Position numbers and translations under genes: made by a program. 64,000 nucleotides of DNA from Bryum argenteum. Its lineage: Eukaryota; Streptophyta; Bryopsida; Bryales; Bryaceae. Where the stretch lies: the NCBI GenBank assembly GCA_037043015.1, contig CM073322.1, forward strand, positions 29,868,864 through 29,932,863, given 5' to 3'. Under the pieces are notes generated by a model. That model saw nothing but the letters and a program-made list of their open reading frames with translations. It made no database searches and was not told the DNA's origin. Below, piece by piece: positions 1 to 11,684 of the stretch; position 1 is the stretch's first letter; every line of letters begins with the position of its first letter.

Positions 1-58
1 GATTCCCTACAGCACGATCGACATGAAATTGGCATACAAAACCGTGGCGAAAACCTAC

Positions 59-202
59 TTGCAAAACAGCATCGGAAGAGATTGCCAAGACGGATGAAGT
101 GACACTGCTCGAGGACGTGCCGCCCGTGGCGATGCTGGCACCTGCGGAGCCACTGCCCGAGGTGGTGTTGTTATTATTCAACGCCGCTTGATGGCCGTCC
201 AT
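59..202 (-). CDS. Partial first coding exon of an unidentified protein (runs off left edge)
   Basis: On the minus strand an ATG at 202 opens a 48-codon reading frame that begins MDGHQAALNNNNTTSG and stays rich in Ser, Thr, Gly, Ala and Asn (to about ISSDAVLQ). It ends at a good splice donor (CAA followed by GTAGGT) at 58. Low-complexity Asn/Ser/Gly starts of this sort are common at the N-termini of plant regulatory proteins, but no domain is visible, so no function is assigned. The GC-rich sequence at 203-720 would be its 5' UTR and promoter. The frame also stays open to the window edge, so the donor may not be used. The call rests only on an ATG, an open frame, a donor and base composition. 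Confidence 0.35.
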
Positions 203-720
203 CCCTACAACACCGCTTTCTAAGTCTCCCAGTCCTTGTGCTGCTTCATACAAAGACCAAAAGCAAACGCATCATCCACATCTACAAGGAGCTCACTCAT
301 TCGCACTTGGGTTTGCAGCTCCCATGTGGGTGAGTGCCAGGGAATTGAGGGTGGGTGGGTGGGTGGCAAGATGGGTGCCTGGCTGGATGGCTGCCTGCCG
401 GCGAGAGGGCGGAAAGCGGCGATGGCGTGCAGATGCTTCAAAGGACTTTCGGAACATGAGCAAACATCATTCCAAGGGGGAAGGATGGAGCAGCGGCAGC
501 AACAACAATGACAACAACAAACGCTCGTTCAAGATGATGCCATCGCTCGCTCAAGCAACATCGCTCTTCCATAGAATTCTCCTGTGGCCGGGGCCGGGCC
601 GGGCCCGGGCCCCGATGGAACGCCAGGTGTTCCGTCGCCCGGCCTGGCGTTTGCCCGGGTTCTCGCGTGAGCCCGAAATCCTGAGGCCTCAAAGATTCCA
701 CCCTTGATGGCCTAGAACAT
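203..720. other. GC-rich upstream region of the left-edge exon
   Basis: This stretch is clearly richer in G and C than the DNA to its right. It holds GGGT/GGTG runs near 350-365, a CAGCAACAACAATGACAAC triplet-like stretch near 500-520 and a GGCC/CCGGG run at about 588-612. It looks like a promoter and 5' UTR for the minus-strand exon at 59-202. The short open frames on both strands overlap one another and match nothing I know. Confidence 0.3.
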
Positions 721-3700
721 GTAAATACTATTTTGATATTTAGATCCCTTTCTAATTCCGAATCTTGTGAGCTTCCTCCGTTGTGGGTAGAAATGGTGGA
801 TAAAGTCCCCTAACTTCTTCAACACTAATATTTCTTTATCTTATTCAATTCAACACTCATGCTCTCTTTACACTAGAGTTGACAAGCCAAGAGGGGAAGG
901 ATAATTTCAACTAGTGGAAGGCCTAGGAATTGAGAAACTAATGAAGAGAGGCTTTAAGCAAGCAGATTTTAGTCGAGAGGAGAAAAGGGGCCATAAATGA
1001 AAATTTACTCCATCGGAGAAAAGGAGCCAAAGATGACATCGCAAGTTTTGTTGACAAAGATATTGCTATTCTTTATAGCCCCTTGAATTGTAATTAGGCC
1101 TACTTGTATGTAGTGGGTCTAAATAAAATTTGGAGGGCCATTCGGCGATAAACCACAACCAGTCATTTAGAATATTTTAAGTTCAATTTAGAAAATACTT
1201 CACATTGGAGACTTTGGCCTTCTCTCACCATAGATTACATTCAAAGGCCAAGGATTGGCTTTTCTCAAGTATGGGCCATGGCCCAAGTAAGGTTCGGCCT
1301 GAGGCTTCTCATTTCTTAATATAAAAATGGCCTTGAATTCCTTGACAGTGTTAGATCAAGATTCTACAAATAAGTACAGATTAAGTAGTAACACCCAATC
1401 GTATCATGCACCAAGATCGCTTGTTTATGTAAAGTTTACTGAAAGTTGATAGTGGGCTTGTCAATAATTCTCCTCATTTCTAATGTTGAAAATATTAACT
1501 AACGTTTTTTAGGTCATTCAGAAGCCTTTTTACCTTGTTATAAAAAATTGAAACAATATGTAAAAGAAAAGTTACTTTTAAAACTTGAAACCATAAGATC
1601 TTTAGGTCTGTTCACCTATTCATATAATTGAGTTTTTAAATATCACAAATTGAAATTCTTAAACAAGTTCGTAAGATTTGGCTACTCGGTTTTGGAGGTT
1701 GACTTATGCCAGCAAAGAAGGTTTTCAAACTTTGAAGCCTAAAATAAGTGTCAATCTCATGCCTTTAGTATGTCTAATTAATTTGAGCTGAGCTAATAAA
1801 TTATGGGAGTTACCCCAAGGTGCACATTGAATTCCCTTCTAATTGCTAAATTGGCACTAGTAACTCTTTGATGAATTTGTTATCAAGGAGTGTCACAAAA
1901 GTATAATGCACCATGGACCATTGAGCAACCAAAACCAAAACTTTGGAGTTAGATGAGCACAAAGAATTGATATGGTAGAAATTTGGTTTGGTAAAGGCAA
2001 GCGTGATTTTTGAGGAATTCCTAAAAACATCTAATCTTTCAGAAAAAATATTTTCCCTCATATAAATCCAATCTACATTCAGGATTTATGGCACATAATT
2101 CAAAATAATGGAAGTTATTGACATTGCAAATGGTGATACACTTGGTAAGGTATGCCCTTGTAGTTGTCCTTGGATGAAAAATGGTACAACTGACATTCCT
2201 TTAAGGCTTCAAAATGTACATTGTCTCAAAAATGAACACATGTGCATACAAGGAATAACAATCATGCAAACTTTCACTTTATTTTTACTGAGGCGATTTC
2301 AATGACCTAGATTTTTTTTACACATTAGTATATTTATTCTTAAGAACAACCTCTAGTTCTTTTCAAGTTTTTTCTCAGCAGTAGTTCTTAAATTTAGTTT
2401 GAAGCACGAGTGGTAGAAAATATCATCACAATAGATATCATAATGTTAACTCAAAAGTTTGTATTTAATACACAATCAAAGTTATTTTATGGATTTTTGT
2501 AAAGTAAAATATGGATGTTCAAATAGATCCTTACATACACCAACATTCGGACAATTTTGCCATTCGTGAATTGTTTTTTTGTTTTATAGAATTTCATCTC
2601 CTAATTATTCTTTGCTTAATAAATAGATGTCTTCATTAAGCTTTAGTCATGCCAAATGTCAAATTTGACATTTTGAAAACCCATTAAATCTTTAAATAGC
2701 TTCAACTTCTTTACTCTAAAGTATGATTTTGAGTCCACAAAAACTAATCTAATCATAATCATGGTCTAGTTTTTTGTAAAAGCTATAAATTTCACTAAGA
2801 TTATATAAGGTTATATTTATGAAGGCAAATTTAGTATAAGACTTTTCATACATGGGATAGGGACATGGAATATGTTATGTCATTGCACGTCAGAAACTTC
2901 AATTCAAACTACTTTTTTGAGATTTTTTTTTTTTTAAATTTTTTTTTTAATTTTTTTTTAATTTTTTAATTTTTTTTATTTTTTTATTTACAATCTTGAA
3001 ACGAATACCAAGAACATTCAAGTTCAAAGATTTTTACTTTTGAAATGATTTTTGCAGTGGATTTGCAATGATAATCTTTTATTGGAAAAACTAAAGGTTT
3101 CTTGAGGAGTTTTATTCCCTTTGTCCAATGTTAGATCTTACTGTATTTTGCTATGGATTTCAACTTGAATGTAATTTTCTGAGGTAAAGATCTTAGCTTA
3201 TTCAAGGATGTGATGAAGGTAAGGCATTCATTTTAGTGCGAGGGGTTTAGTTTTGGACTCTTTTTCCTTCGCAAATTTCGAGAATATGGAAGAAAATATT
3301 GATTGTGTCTTTAACAAAAAAATTTATAAAGGGTAGATTTATTTTACAATGTGGACCCATTTTGTTATCTTAATCAACTAGAATACTTGTCAATGTATAT
3401 TTATTTGAGTGACACTACTTTAATGTACTCAAGCATCCATGATTGCTAGTCCACATCATGACCCAAGCTTTCAAAATCCTATTCAATCTTTTCTTAGAAG
3501 ATTGACAACTGCGAGTAATGAGAAGTGAGTGTTTAGCACAATGACTTTTAGTGCTTAGAATGTTGATATCGACCATGATATCAAATTTCAATGTATTTAT
3601 GACTCCAAAAATATTGGAAATCATTTTTATGAGTGGGACAATGCCGCGGGAGGGTACTAGTATACTTTGTAGGATAAGGAGTACCCTGTAAAATTCATAG

Positions 3701-4540
3701 GCAAAAATAATACTTTCAACCCTTCATCTAAACTTCCCAAAATTATAAAAAATCCATTTTGGGTTTTACAAAACTTTGGAGGTTAAATACAATTTGTACA
3801 ATTCATGTTTGACCAAATTATTGTTTTTATACCTTTTGCTAGACTATAAATTGCATGAAGGTTCAATAAGCCAAATAAGTCTCTAAAATTTTGCATGGGA
3901 TTACTCAACTTGGTTCTTTACATGGAAAAAAAATGAGAAAAAATGTTTGGGGGTAACATTCATCAAGTCTACGTGAGAGGCACATGAGCGTAATCCTATG
4001 GAAAAATTCTTACAAAAAGTAGATGTGTTCCAATTAATTTTAGTGTGTCTACGTGGAGTGCAAAGAGCCGAGATGCTCTAAACATATATTGAGACAATCT
4101 TTTTAAGGAAGCTTTACACAAGGAAGCAAGGCCTGTAAATTTTGAGGCACTTCCATCCAAAATTAAGCCCAAATGGCTTAATGAGCTACTTGAAGAACAC
4201 AATAATAAATCGGTATAATAGGGGCCAATTCCTCTATGGAGCCAATTTGTACTTTTGATTTCTTCATATTACAATATTTCATTGCAATATAAAAAAAAAG
4301 AAAAAAAGAAAAAAAGCAACAATCCAAATGTCATAACATGGTCTTCCATTCTAGTGGCTTCCAAGTTTTGTAGCGCATGTTATGTCATAACATGTTCTCC
4401 ACCCACTGAGATATAATTTCAAGAATTGAACTTGACTCCTCATGTAAGACATGTTGCGTGTATGGACCAATTACTTCCAAAGATATTGCCCTCTTGAATT
4501 TCCAAACAAACAATCCTTTGTCATAGACTCGTCTTACCCT
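721..4540. other. AT-rich intergenic DNA, no gene seen
   Basis: I see no coding sequence. The region is AT-rich with a T-homopolymer-rich patch at about 2925-2990. Open frames are short (up to about 75 codons) and have no recognisable motifs. Confidence 0.5.
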
Positions 4541-4544
4541 AGGT

Positions 4545-4790
4545 TCTCCGAATCCTCTTGGGACCGCTTTACACGAGGGACCAAGCCATTCATGGGGCCA
4601 ATTCAAGGCCAAATCCTCTCTTGTGATTGAGCCAATTCTTGAAGGGCTTTACATGGCTAGTTTTCTAAAATTACATTATAATGGGTAGGGGACAAGTGAT
4701 GACACGGAGATTGATCCAAAAGTTGGAAGATACAAGAATGAAAGGCCAATTCAGCCATTGCCTAATTTCAATACAAAATCATTATATCAC
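4545..4790. repeat. Dispersed repeat family F, copy 1
   Basis: This segment has words such as 'ttacacgaggga', 'gccattcatggggccaa', 'gggggacaagt.atgacacgg' and 'ggagatacaagaatg' in the same order as 28,850-29,075. The two are clearly diverged copies of one dispersed sequence. There is no coding capacity and the ends are not defined. Confidence 0.6.
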
Positions 4791-5192
4791 TGAAATCATT
4801 ATAATGTGAACAAATCAAAAGCATGGAATGTAGCTAATAATACGATTTGACCCCATGACCTTGTTTTTCCTTCTACAAATCAGCCCCAAGGGCTTCACAC
4901 ATGGAGGAATTGACCCCCACAATGTTCTCCATGTGGCCCATAGAGCCAATTGGGCTCAAAATGTGAGTGAATCCACTTGAAGATTTATCAGCCTTGACTC
5001 CCCATGTAAAGCATCCCTAATATAACTTCTACAAAAAAGTGATATTTTTTGAGAAATTGGTGAGTACAAAGCCTCTAATGAAATCGTGCTAAAAGTGCAA
5101 GTTTCGTCCTTTCACATTGTCTTTACAAAAACACTAAGTGGAGAGGAACAATAAATTGGCTGCGTGAAAGAATCCCTGGCTGGCTTGTAGAG

Positions 5193-5245
5193 CCATCCAT
5201 CCATCCATCCATCCATCCATCCATCCATCCATCCATCCATCCATC
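5193..5245. repeat. (CCAT)n microsatellite
   Basis: About thirteen uninterrupted CCAT units. The minus-strand frame through it (repeated GWMD) is a by-product of the repeat and not a gene. Confidence 0.95.
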
Positions 5246-5315
5246 ATGCTTCGTGCTGACACTCACTGCTGCAAGTAAGGAAACAGCTGTTCCCCCAAAC
5301 AAGAAGTCGTCTTCT

Positions 5316-6062
5316 TTAACCCTGGAACGTCGGAGCCCATAACCGTGCCCTGAACTTTGATATGTCTTACTCTGAATCCTCCATTTCGCCACTTTACCTG
5401 AAAGTAAAATATTTTATTTTATTTTTCGTAGATGTGATCACATGCTTTTCATATCTTTGTAAAAATTTCAGATTTTTTGGGAAAATTTGAAATTCAAGTG
5501 AATTTTCAAAGAAAAACCAAAAATAATTCATATCAAATACAAATTACTTTCAAAAAATCTGAAATTTTTAGAATAAGGGGACATTGTAGTGAAGAATAGC
5601 ATGGTGTAATCCATGGTTTCGTGTCATGCTATATTTGAAAATTGAGAAAGAGACCCTATAGGCATGTAAACTTAAGGTGTCAGTCAATCACTAGATATTA
5701 GGAATTTCTTGAAATTCTAACTTGGAGTAGAAACAAGACTTGGTAAGATTCATTTTATGAATTGAGCTTGAACTCAAAAGAGATCATTTAGTTGCCTAAA
5801 TTTGAGACTTAATAAAAGTAAGAAAAAGTTGCAGAAATGCACTTTGTGGTGATTTGTTTTTAACCATTCTTTCAACTTTCATACCACATGTGATCTTAGG
5901 AAATACCCTAAATGACCTCAAATGAATTCCATGATATGCTATTATCATTCATAAATCCAATTACAAAAATCATGAATGAAATTCATCCCGCAATAATAGG
6001 TTACAGTGAGAAATGTTCTGTTCATCGGACATAAAATGGCCGCTCCGACGTTCCAGGGTTAA
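5316..6062. mobile_element. MITE with TTAA ends, 747 bp
   Basis: The two ends are perfect inverted copies for about 21 bases: TTAA, then CCCTGGAACGTCGGAGC on the left, with its reverse complement on the right. TTAA sits at both boundaries, as expected for a TTAA-target duplication. The interior is AT-rich, has further inverted homology (around 5467-5485 and 5552-5570) and no transposase. Perfect terminal repeats suggest it is not very old. The superfamily is inferred only: TTAA plus a 5' CCCT terminus is the piggyBac-type signature. Confidence 0.85.
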
Positions 6063-6431
6063 CAAAAGTGGCTCCTCTTCAAAAGTGCTCCTCTTTCTTT
6101 AAATGAGGGGCACTTGCTGATCAACTTGTGGTACCATATGAAGTGCGCACGCTTCGGCCACACACAAACTCATTTGAAAATTAAAAAATAATAATAAAAG
6201 ATCAGAGCTCTCAGGTGCCACATGAGCCATTTCCACGCAGGGGCCTGTTTACACTGTGGTGGAGAGGGGCCACCTACCCCTAGTCTACCACTCCTATTGT
6301 ACTAGAATGTACATCAAACACTCCTTATCTTTCTTATGTCGGCTTGCTCATCTCTTAAATATCACCCACGCTCCAACTATTGTGATATTTTTCAACACTT
6401 TCATAAATGAAAGTGACAATTTTTAGATGTG

Positions 6432-6656
6432 ACTACACTAAATCTGATAATTAGTGTTAGATTATTATAAGATTTGAAAATGCTGTAAATTTTTACTTTT
6501 GTTTAAAAAAAATTACCAAGAGCATTGATTCTGATACTATATAAGGACCCCCATCTTGGCCAATATAGTGGGTAAAATTATTGAACAACAGTAAAAACTT
6601 ATAACATATTCATATAAATTAGTGTATTTAACACTAATTATCAAATTTAGTGTAGT
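6432..6656. mobile_element. MITE with 28-bp terminal inverted repeats, no TTAA
   Basis: The ends ACTACACTAAATCTGATAAT... and its reverse complement (one mismatch, C/T) bound a 225-bp AT-rich element without coding capacity. I see no clear target-site duplication. Its terminal sequence differs from that of the TTAA elements next to it, so it is a separate family. Confidence 0.75.
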
Positions 6657-6669
6657 TGTAACGTAACAC

Positions 6670-6988
6670 TTAAGTGTTCAAGAAAGGCGGAAGGGAAGGG
6701 CTTGTTTCCAAGAGAATTTGCTCTGTGGCTATCGCTTTACTCAAGTTCCTTATTATATTTTGATGTCAAACTGGTCACCTTCTTATGATGCATTCGGAAA
6801 GTGAAATTGGAGTCGGATCACAATTTGTATGAGTAATTTTGTGCTTTGGAAGGATTGTGGTAGGTAGGTAGGTTGGGGTTGTACATAACCTTGTAGGAGG
6901 CTGCAAGCTTGGTTCATACATGATGCCCTAAGTTCAAAAGATGTTGTGATCTAATTTTGGGCTGCCCGTTTCAACGTTCAAGGGTTAG
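6670..6988 (-). mobile_element. TTAA MITE family A, copy 1 (reverse orientation)
   Basis: Read on the minus strand, this copy matches the family A elements at 9951-10,335 and 31,896-32,225 along its length. Shared words include 'gggctgcccgtttca', 'gttgtgatc', 'gtaggtaggttggg' and 'tattttgatgtcaaact'. Its right boundary has TTAG where other copies have TTAA, and the left end is diverged. No coding capacity. Confidence 0.75.
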
Positions 6989-7128
6989 CCCTCGAACGTG
7001 TGAGTCCATGACCGTGAATGATGAGGAAGTTGGGAAGATGATTTTATATGAAAAAAATATTGATTGTCAATTGTCCGGATGGTACCAGATCTCAAACTCA
7101 TTCGGTGGTTCGATGGTTCTAGGGTTAA
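6985..7128. mobile_element. Short TTAA MITE wedged between two others, 144 bp
   Basis: The left end (TTAGCCCTCGAAC) and right end (GTTCTAGGGTTAA) are imperfect inverted copies. The element shares its boundary tetranucleotides with the elements on either side. No coding capacity. Confidence 0.6.
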
Positions 7129-8068
7129 CCCTTTCATGACCAATCAACCAAATATGGTCGCTGAAGTGTGGTTATTCCATGATTGAGTAGAATCTGTGTA
7201 GAAAGAGCAAAATGTTAGAGAACAACGCCGGAAGAGGAGTGTGCACTAGATCTACTACACAAAACAACGATGCATTTGGACTCGTACTCCGCCTGGTAGA
7301 GCTGTCTATACATGGTGATGAGTATGCGATACGGTAGCTGGTCTGGTAAGAAGTGAGAAAGATTCAGGAAATACCGGCTGTCGAGGACACATGACACCAA
7401 TTCTAAGGGTCCCTTGGGAACATGGGAACATGGGGGTACTACTCAATTGGCTCCATCGACAAAAGAAGAGTTAATTTCTTTTGGCAACCCAACACCGTCT
7501 ATCATAGCGTATACGTTTGTACAACCTGAAATCCTCCCCAAAAAGAATCAACCATATATTATTTACACACTGATTCTACGTCAAGGCTCCGCGTCTGAAT
7601 AATGTGACCATGTCTGATTTTTCAATTTGACCATATTTGCTACGATATCCCATGTATTTCTCGTACGCTACCGTATACAAGGAACTGGGTTCTTGGTCTC
7701 TTTTCTAGTTTCATAAATGCTCGAAATGCAACGCTCATGGTGTTGTTGGATAGATCTTCAAACTCTCTACAATATTGACCACATGTGTTTTGCCCAAATC
7801 TGGATATTATGGTCTCTAATTCTAGTAAAAAGCTTCGAGGTCATATATACGCTATGTACTACACTTAACTCGGAACATCATAATACTCTAGTTCATACGG
7901 TAGATCTGACCCATGTTTGGCCACTAGCATGTATATAAAGTTCACTACACATTTATACGGTCGGATCTTAATTTTGACCCTTCATTTGTTCGATTCATTC
8001 CAAAATACATCCAGACACCTCAAAAAAATCTCGACTTCCAAAACAGGAGTGGTCATGAAAGGGTTAAC
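7125..8068. mobile_element. TTAA MITE, 944 bp
   Basis: The ends TTAACCCTTTCATGACCA and TGGTCATGAAAGGGTTAA are perfect inverted repeats with TTAA at each boundary. The interior has no recognisable transposase. It adjoins the 144-bp element to its left through a shared TTAA. Confidence 0.85.
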
Positions 8069-8678
8069 TTAAAACAAACACGCTAGCCTATGTACACATG
8101 ATGTACGTGCAAAGGTTGGAAATCTGAACAATATACTTTGTTATTCGTTAGAAAAAAGGATGTTTGGTTACAAGTGCTTTTATCTTAACCCACAAAATGA
8201 GAAGCTTGTTGTGACAACCTTGAGTTATGACCTAAGGTCCGCAATGAGCCATGGCATTGATGAAGGGGCAATGATTTTAATGAGAATGAGCAACGATACC
8301 AATGATGGAAGGAGAATGTACAGAGATACCTTCACAGTGAAGGAAATTGCTCAAAGACACTATTCACTTCCTATGATGGCATGTGCGCAAATTCAATGAG
8401 TGTTGGATGTGGGTATTTTGTAAGGCGCTCTCTCTCCGGTCCTTACTATAGGGCCGGCGTGAATGAAGTGTATGTTCATCTTGACAGTCAGCGAGTGCCC
8501 ACCGGGCAAAGGGTCACTTGCACAGTACAAGACTACTCACTCCTTTTGGGAATAAACACTCCAGTAGCAAAAAACCAAAAATCAAACCAAATAAATATAA
8601 TAGATACTTATATCCGTGATTTTCTTGTTTTCATATGACTATTATTGGTATTTTAATTTGTTGGTGGTCGTCAAGTCA
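8069..8678. other. Unassigned sequence with a dispersed repeat fragment
   Basis: There are short open frames at 8160-8399 and 8381-8638, with no domain I recognise. Words around 8450-8520 ('gcgtgaatgaagtgt', then a 'gacacc..caaagg'-like stretch) recur in diverged form at about 63,890-63,950, so at least this part is repetitive. Confidence 0.35.
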
Positions 8679-8895
8679 TGATTCCTAGTTGATTGGAAAG
8701 GATGTTGGTATTACAAATAAACCGTCCAGGTTTGATTCCCGTCGGGTCGGTTTGAGCTCATTTCGTGTTGTTTGTGAATTTTCTATAGGCAGGAGAATTT
8801 GTACCAATCAATCGGCCCAGTCTCATCGACCTGTGACAAGTGTTTATGGTGTAGAAGTGGTTTGCACCATTATTCCCACACCTTCTTTGTTTACT
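8679..8895 (+). repeat. Possible tRNA-derived SINE-like sequence
   Basis: TAGTTGATTGG at 8686-8696 fits the Pol III A box (TRGYNNANNGG). GTTTGATTC at 8730-8738 fits the B box (GWTCRANNC) with one mismatch. Their starts are 44 bases apart, the spacing found in a tRNA. The acceptor and T stems do not pair properly, so this is not a working tRNA gene. A tRNA-headed SINE or decayed tRNA copy is the best reading; no second copy was found in this window. Confidence 0.3.
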
Positions 8896-9950
8896 TAATA
8901 GTTGGTATTGTTTGATTGTTTTCTATTTGTCTTTTGTGTAAAATAAGTGAACCACCGCGTTATATAGAAACGATGTCTATTTTTTTGATTGTATGTTGAA
9001 TGCTTGTTTTATGTAGTTTGAATTTGTTCTTGAGGTGTTTCATTGAGGGGATATGTGTTGTACCTCTAGCTCTTGCAATGATCACTATGAGTGGGTTGAC
9101 TTTCCATCCTAGGTTAATGATTTAAATTAGTTTATGATATAATGTTGTATTCCATACTATACCTACTAGTTTTTAAATCCAATGCAACCACGTGGAATTA
9201 TTCTATCAACTTAGTTCTTAGTCATTGTATTTTGGGGCTCCTAGCTATTACTCTCCAAACTCCAAGCGCACTAGTTTGTGCCCCCAATTCCTATCAATTT
9301 GGCCCTAGCCCTAGTGCAAGAAATAGGGCCTTTCATATGAATTTAAGCTCACTTTTACATTTCAATTCTTAAAAAATAAAATTAAAATCAAGTAAATAAA
9401 AGTAATTTAGTCTATTCCAAAGTTACTACTCGTAGTGTTACTTCAATGTTAATGAACTCAAAGGTATTACTTTAGTATCACTTCAAAATTATTAAAATCC
9501 AAGCGGAGTGCCTAACTTCCATTTACACTTCCTTGGTGCAATCTTTAATACATCTATTAACATACTAAACACCTCTTAGATTTGTGATATGTAATTATAC
9601 TCAAATACACTATTTTCTCAATTTTCCAAAAAAGTCATTGAATTTTTTAAATTTATACAGATATACAGATAATATAATTTAATTGATTTATACAAAAGTG
9701 ATCATTACATAAGGTAATGTGCATAATCTAAGATAATGGTGAGTTGTGGTATGAGATGGGAAAGTCACGCTACTAATATAATGTCCAAAGTGAGACTTAG
9801 TAGTGACCTTGTAAAGGTGAGTGAAGCCCAAAACAAATCATTTCGCCTTTGGTGAAGTTTCCATTTACTCAATACTTATCGAACAAAACGACTAAAACTT
9901 TTTTCACGAATTAAAATTTTCCTTGAATCTTTTTCACAAGAGCATGCATA
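8896..9950. other. Intergenic DNA, no gene seen
   Basis: AT-rich sequence with no supported coding region and no clear repeat boundary. Confidence 0.45.
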
Positions 9951-10335
9951 TTAACCCTTGAAGGTCATTGGGGTCTGAAACGGGCAGCCCAAAATTGGAT
10001 CACAACATCTTTTGAACTTGGGCATCATGATAGTGCACTTTTAAAACTTGGGCATCATCAATAGACCAATCAATGATGAGCTTGCAACCTTCTATAAGTT
10101 TATGTACAACCCAACCTACCTACCACAATCCTTTCAAAGCACAAAATCACTCATACAAATTGTGATTTGAATTGTAGAATTTCACATTCTGATGCAGAAT
10201 TTCACTTCTTGAATGCATCAGAAAGTGACTAGTTTGACATCAAAATATAAGTGAAAAGTTGAGTACAATGAGAGCTACAAGGCATATTCTGTTGGAAAAG
10301 AACGCCTCGGGCTCACAAGGACCTTTAAGGGTTAA
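9951..10335 (+). mobile_element. TTAA MITE family A, copy 2 (best preserved)
   Basis: This 385-bp element is bounded by TTAA on both sides, with inverted ends TTAACCCTTGAAGGTC and GGACCTTTAAGGGTTAA. Two other copies of the same family occur in the window (6670-6988 reversed, 31,896-32,225). It contains no open frame of note. Confidence 0.85.
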
Positions 10336-10849
10336 CAAAAACATGCTTCTTCATGAGAAATTGGTACATAATTTGTTTATCCCTCTTTGAGCAATACAAT
10401 CTCTTTCAAAAATGAGATCATACTCTCAAAGCTTGATCGATACTCCCTCTGTCCCACTATAATTGTCTAGTAGGTTCTCTCAAATCTATCCCTCAGGGAG
10501 TACTTTTTTGTATGTTGCAGCATCTTTAAAATTGGTAATGATTTTGTTCTCCTCCCCAAAATATTTTCTAACAGTTACATTCCCTGCCCAACTACCCAGA
10601 AATTGACTTTTTCTACTCATTACAAGTATAGTACTATTGTACTATTACACCTATAATGCTAAAGTACCATTATATTGCATGGCACTATTGATATCACATA
10701 TCCCAACACTTTGTTGGCTCTAGATCCAAAGGAGAATATATTCCTTGCATGGAATTTGTCTAAATCCAAGTGTGGCTATATCCAAAGTGAGAATTGGATT
10801 AGAATCTTTGTTAGTTGTTTCTTTGAAGGTTCATGTAGTGCTTTTGCTA

Positions 10850-11110
10850 GAGTTTTAGTAGAGTGCTCTAAAACTGAGTAGGTTCTAGTAATCTTCACTC
10901 ATAGGTACATAATAGCTTCTCAATACAACACTATCATGTATTGAGGGCAATCATTATAAATTTCCTTTTAGAAACACCTATAAATCCATTTCCACTAACT
11001 GTAAAAGAGTCCAATATGGATGATTCCACTTGCTGTATGTTTCCACTTACTTTCCACATGAAACTTTTTTTTGCGTCAATTGTTAACTTTGCTATAATTT
11101 TACTTTTTTT
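10850..11110. repeat. Dispersed repeat family H, copy 1
   Basis: The ordered words 'agtgctctaaaac', 'aggtacataa', 'agaaacacct', 'agagtcca.aa...gat.a.tccact' and 'ttactttcc' recur at about 53,820-54,090. The later part recurs at about 63,160-63,370. A fragment of the start is repeated again near 11,268-11,340. No coding capacity and undefined ends. Confidence 0.55.
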
Positions 11111-11480
11111 AGAATTGACCCATTATTGATCACCTTACTATCTATAATCTGTGTTGACATGATATTGTTTCGGTAACACAAGTTTTAGGGAGAAGAATAA
11201 AAGCAAAAATTTCTTAGCATTGTCTCTAATGAACCCAAAAATTGACGGCATGAATTGGGGAGAGTGCTCTAGAATGGAGCGGTTCCAATAATTGAGCTCT
11301 TACTTCTTCACCCAAAGGTACATGATACCTTTCCTATTTTTATAACTTCTTATGGGAAAAAGTTTGAATGAAGGCCAAAAATGCATAATGAGGCTCTAAA
11401 ACTTTGAATGGGCACACTCAACCTACACGGAAAAAATCATGAGCAAATGTATTGGGGGTAACAATGACTATATTCCCCTG

Positions 11481-11684
11481 CATAAAGTAGACAATGTCAT
11501 TTAAACAATGCATAAAGTAGACAATGTCATTTAAACAATGCCCAAGAATTGTTTTGCTTCAGCTTTGAATGTTATGATTGCACAAATGGTGCACATTCAA
11601 CAATTGAAATCTCACATGTTTTGCTTCAGCTTTGAATGTTATGATTGCACAAATGGTGCACATTCAACAACTGAAATCTCACAT
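11481..11684. repeat. Two adjacent tandem duplications (30 bp x2 and 67 bp x2)
   Basis: The 30-bp unit beginning 'cataaagtagacaatg' occurs at 11,481-11,510 and 11,511-11,540. The 67-bp unit beginning 'gttttgcttcagctttg' occurs at 11,551-11,617 and 11,618-11,684. Copies of each are nearly identical, so both duplications look recent. Confidence 0.9.

Noticed and set aside
5123-5392. 89-codon minus-strand frame with GWMD repeats
   Set aside because: By-product of the (CCAT)n microsatellite and the edge of a MITE.
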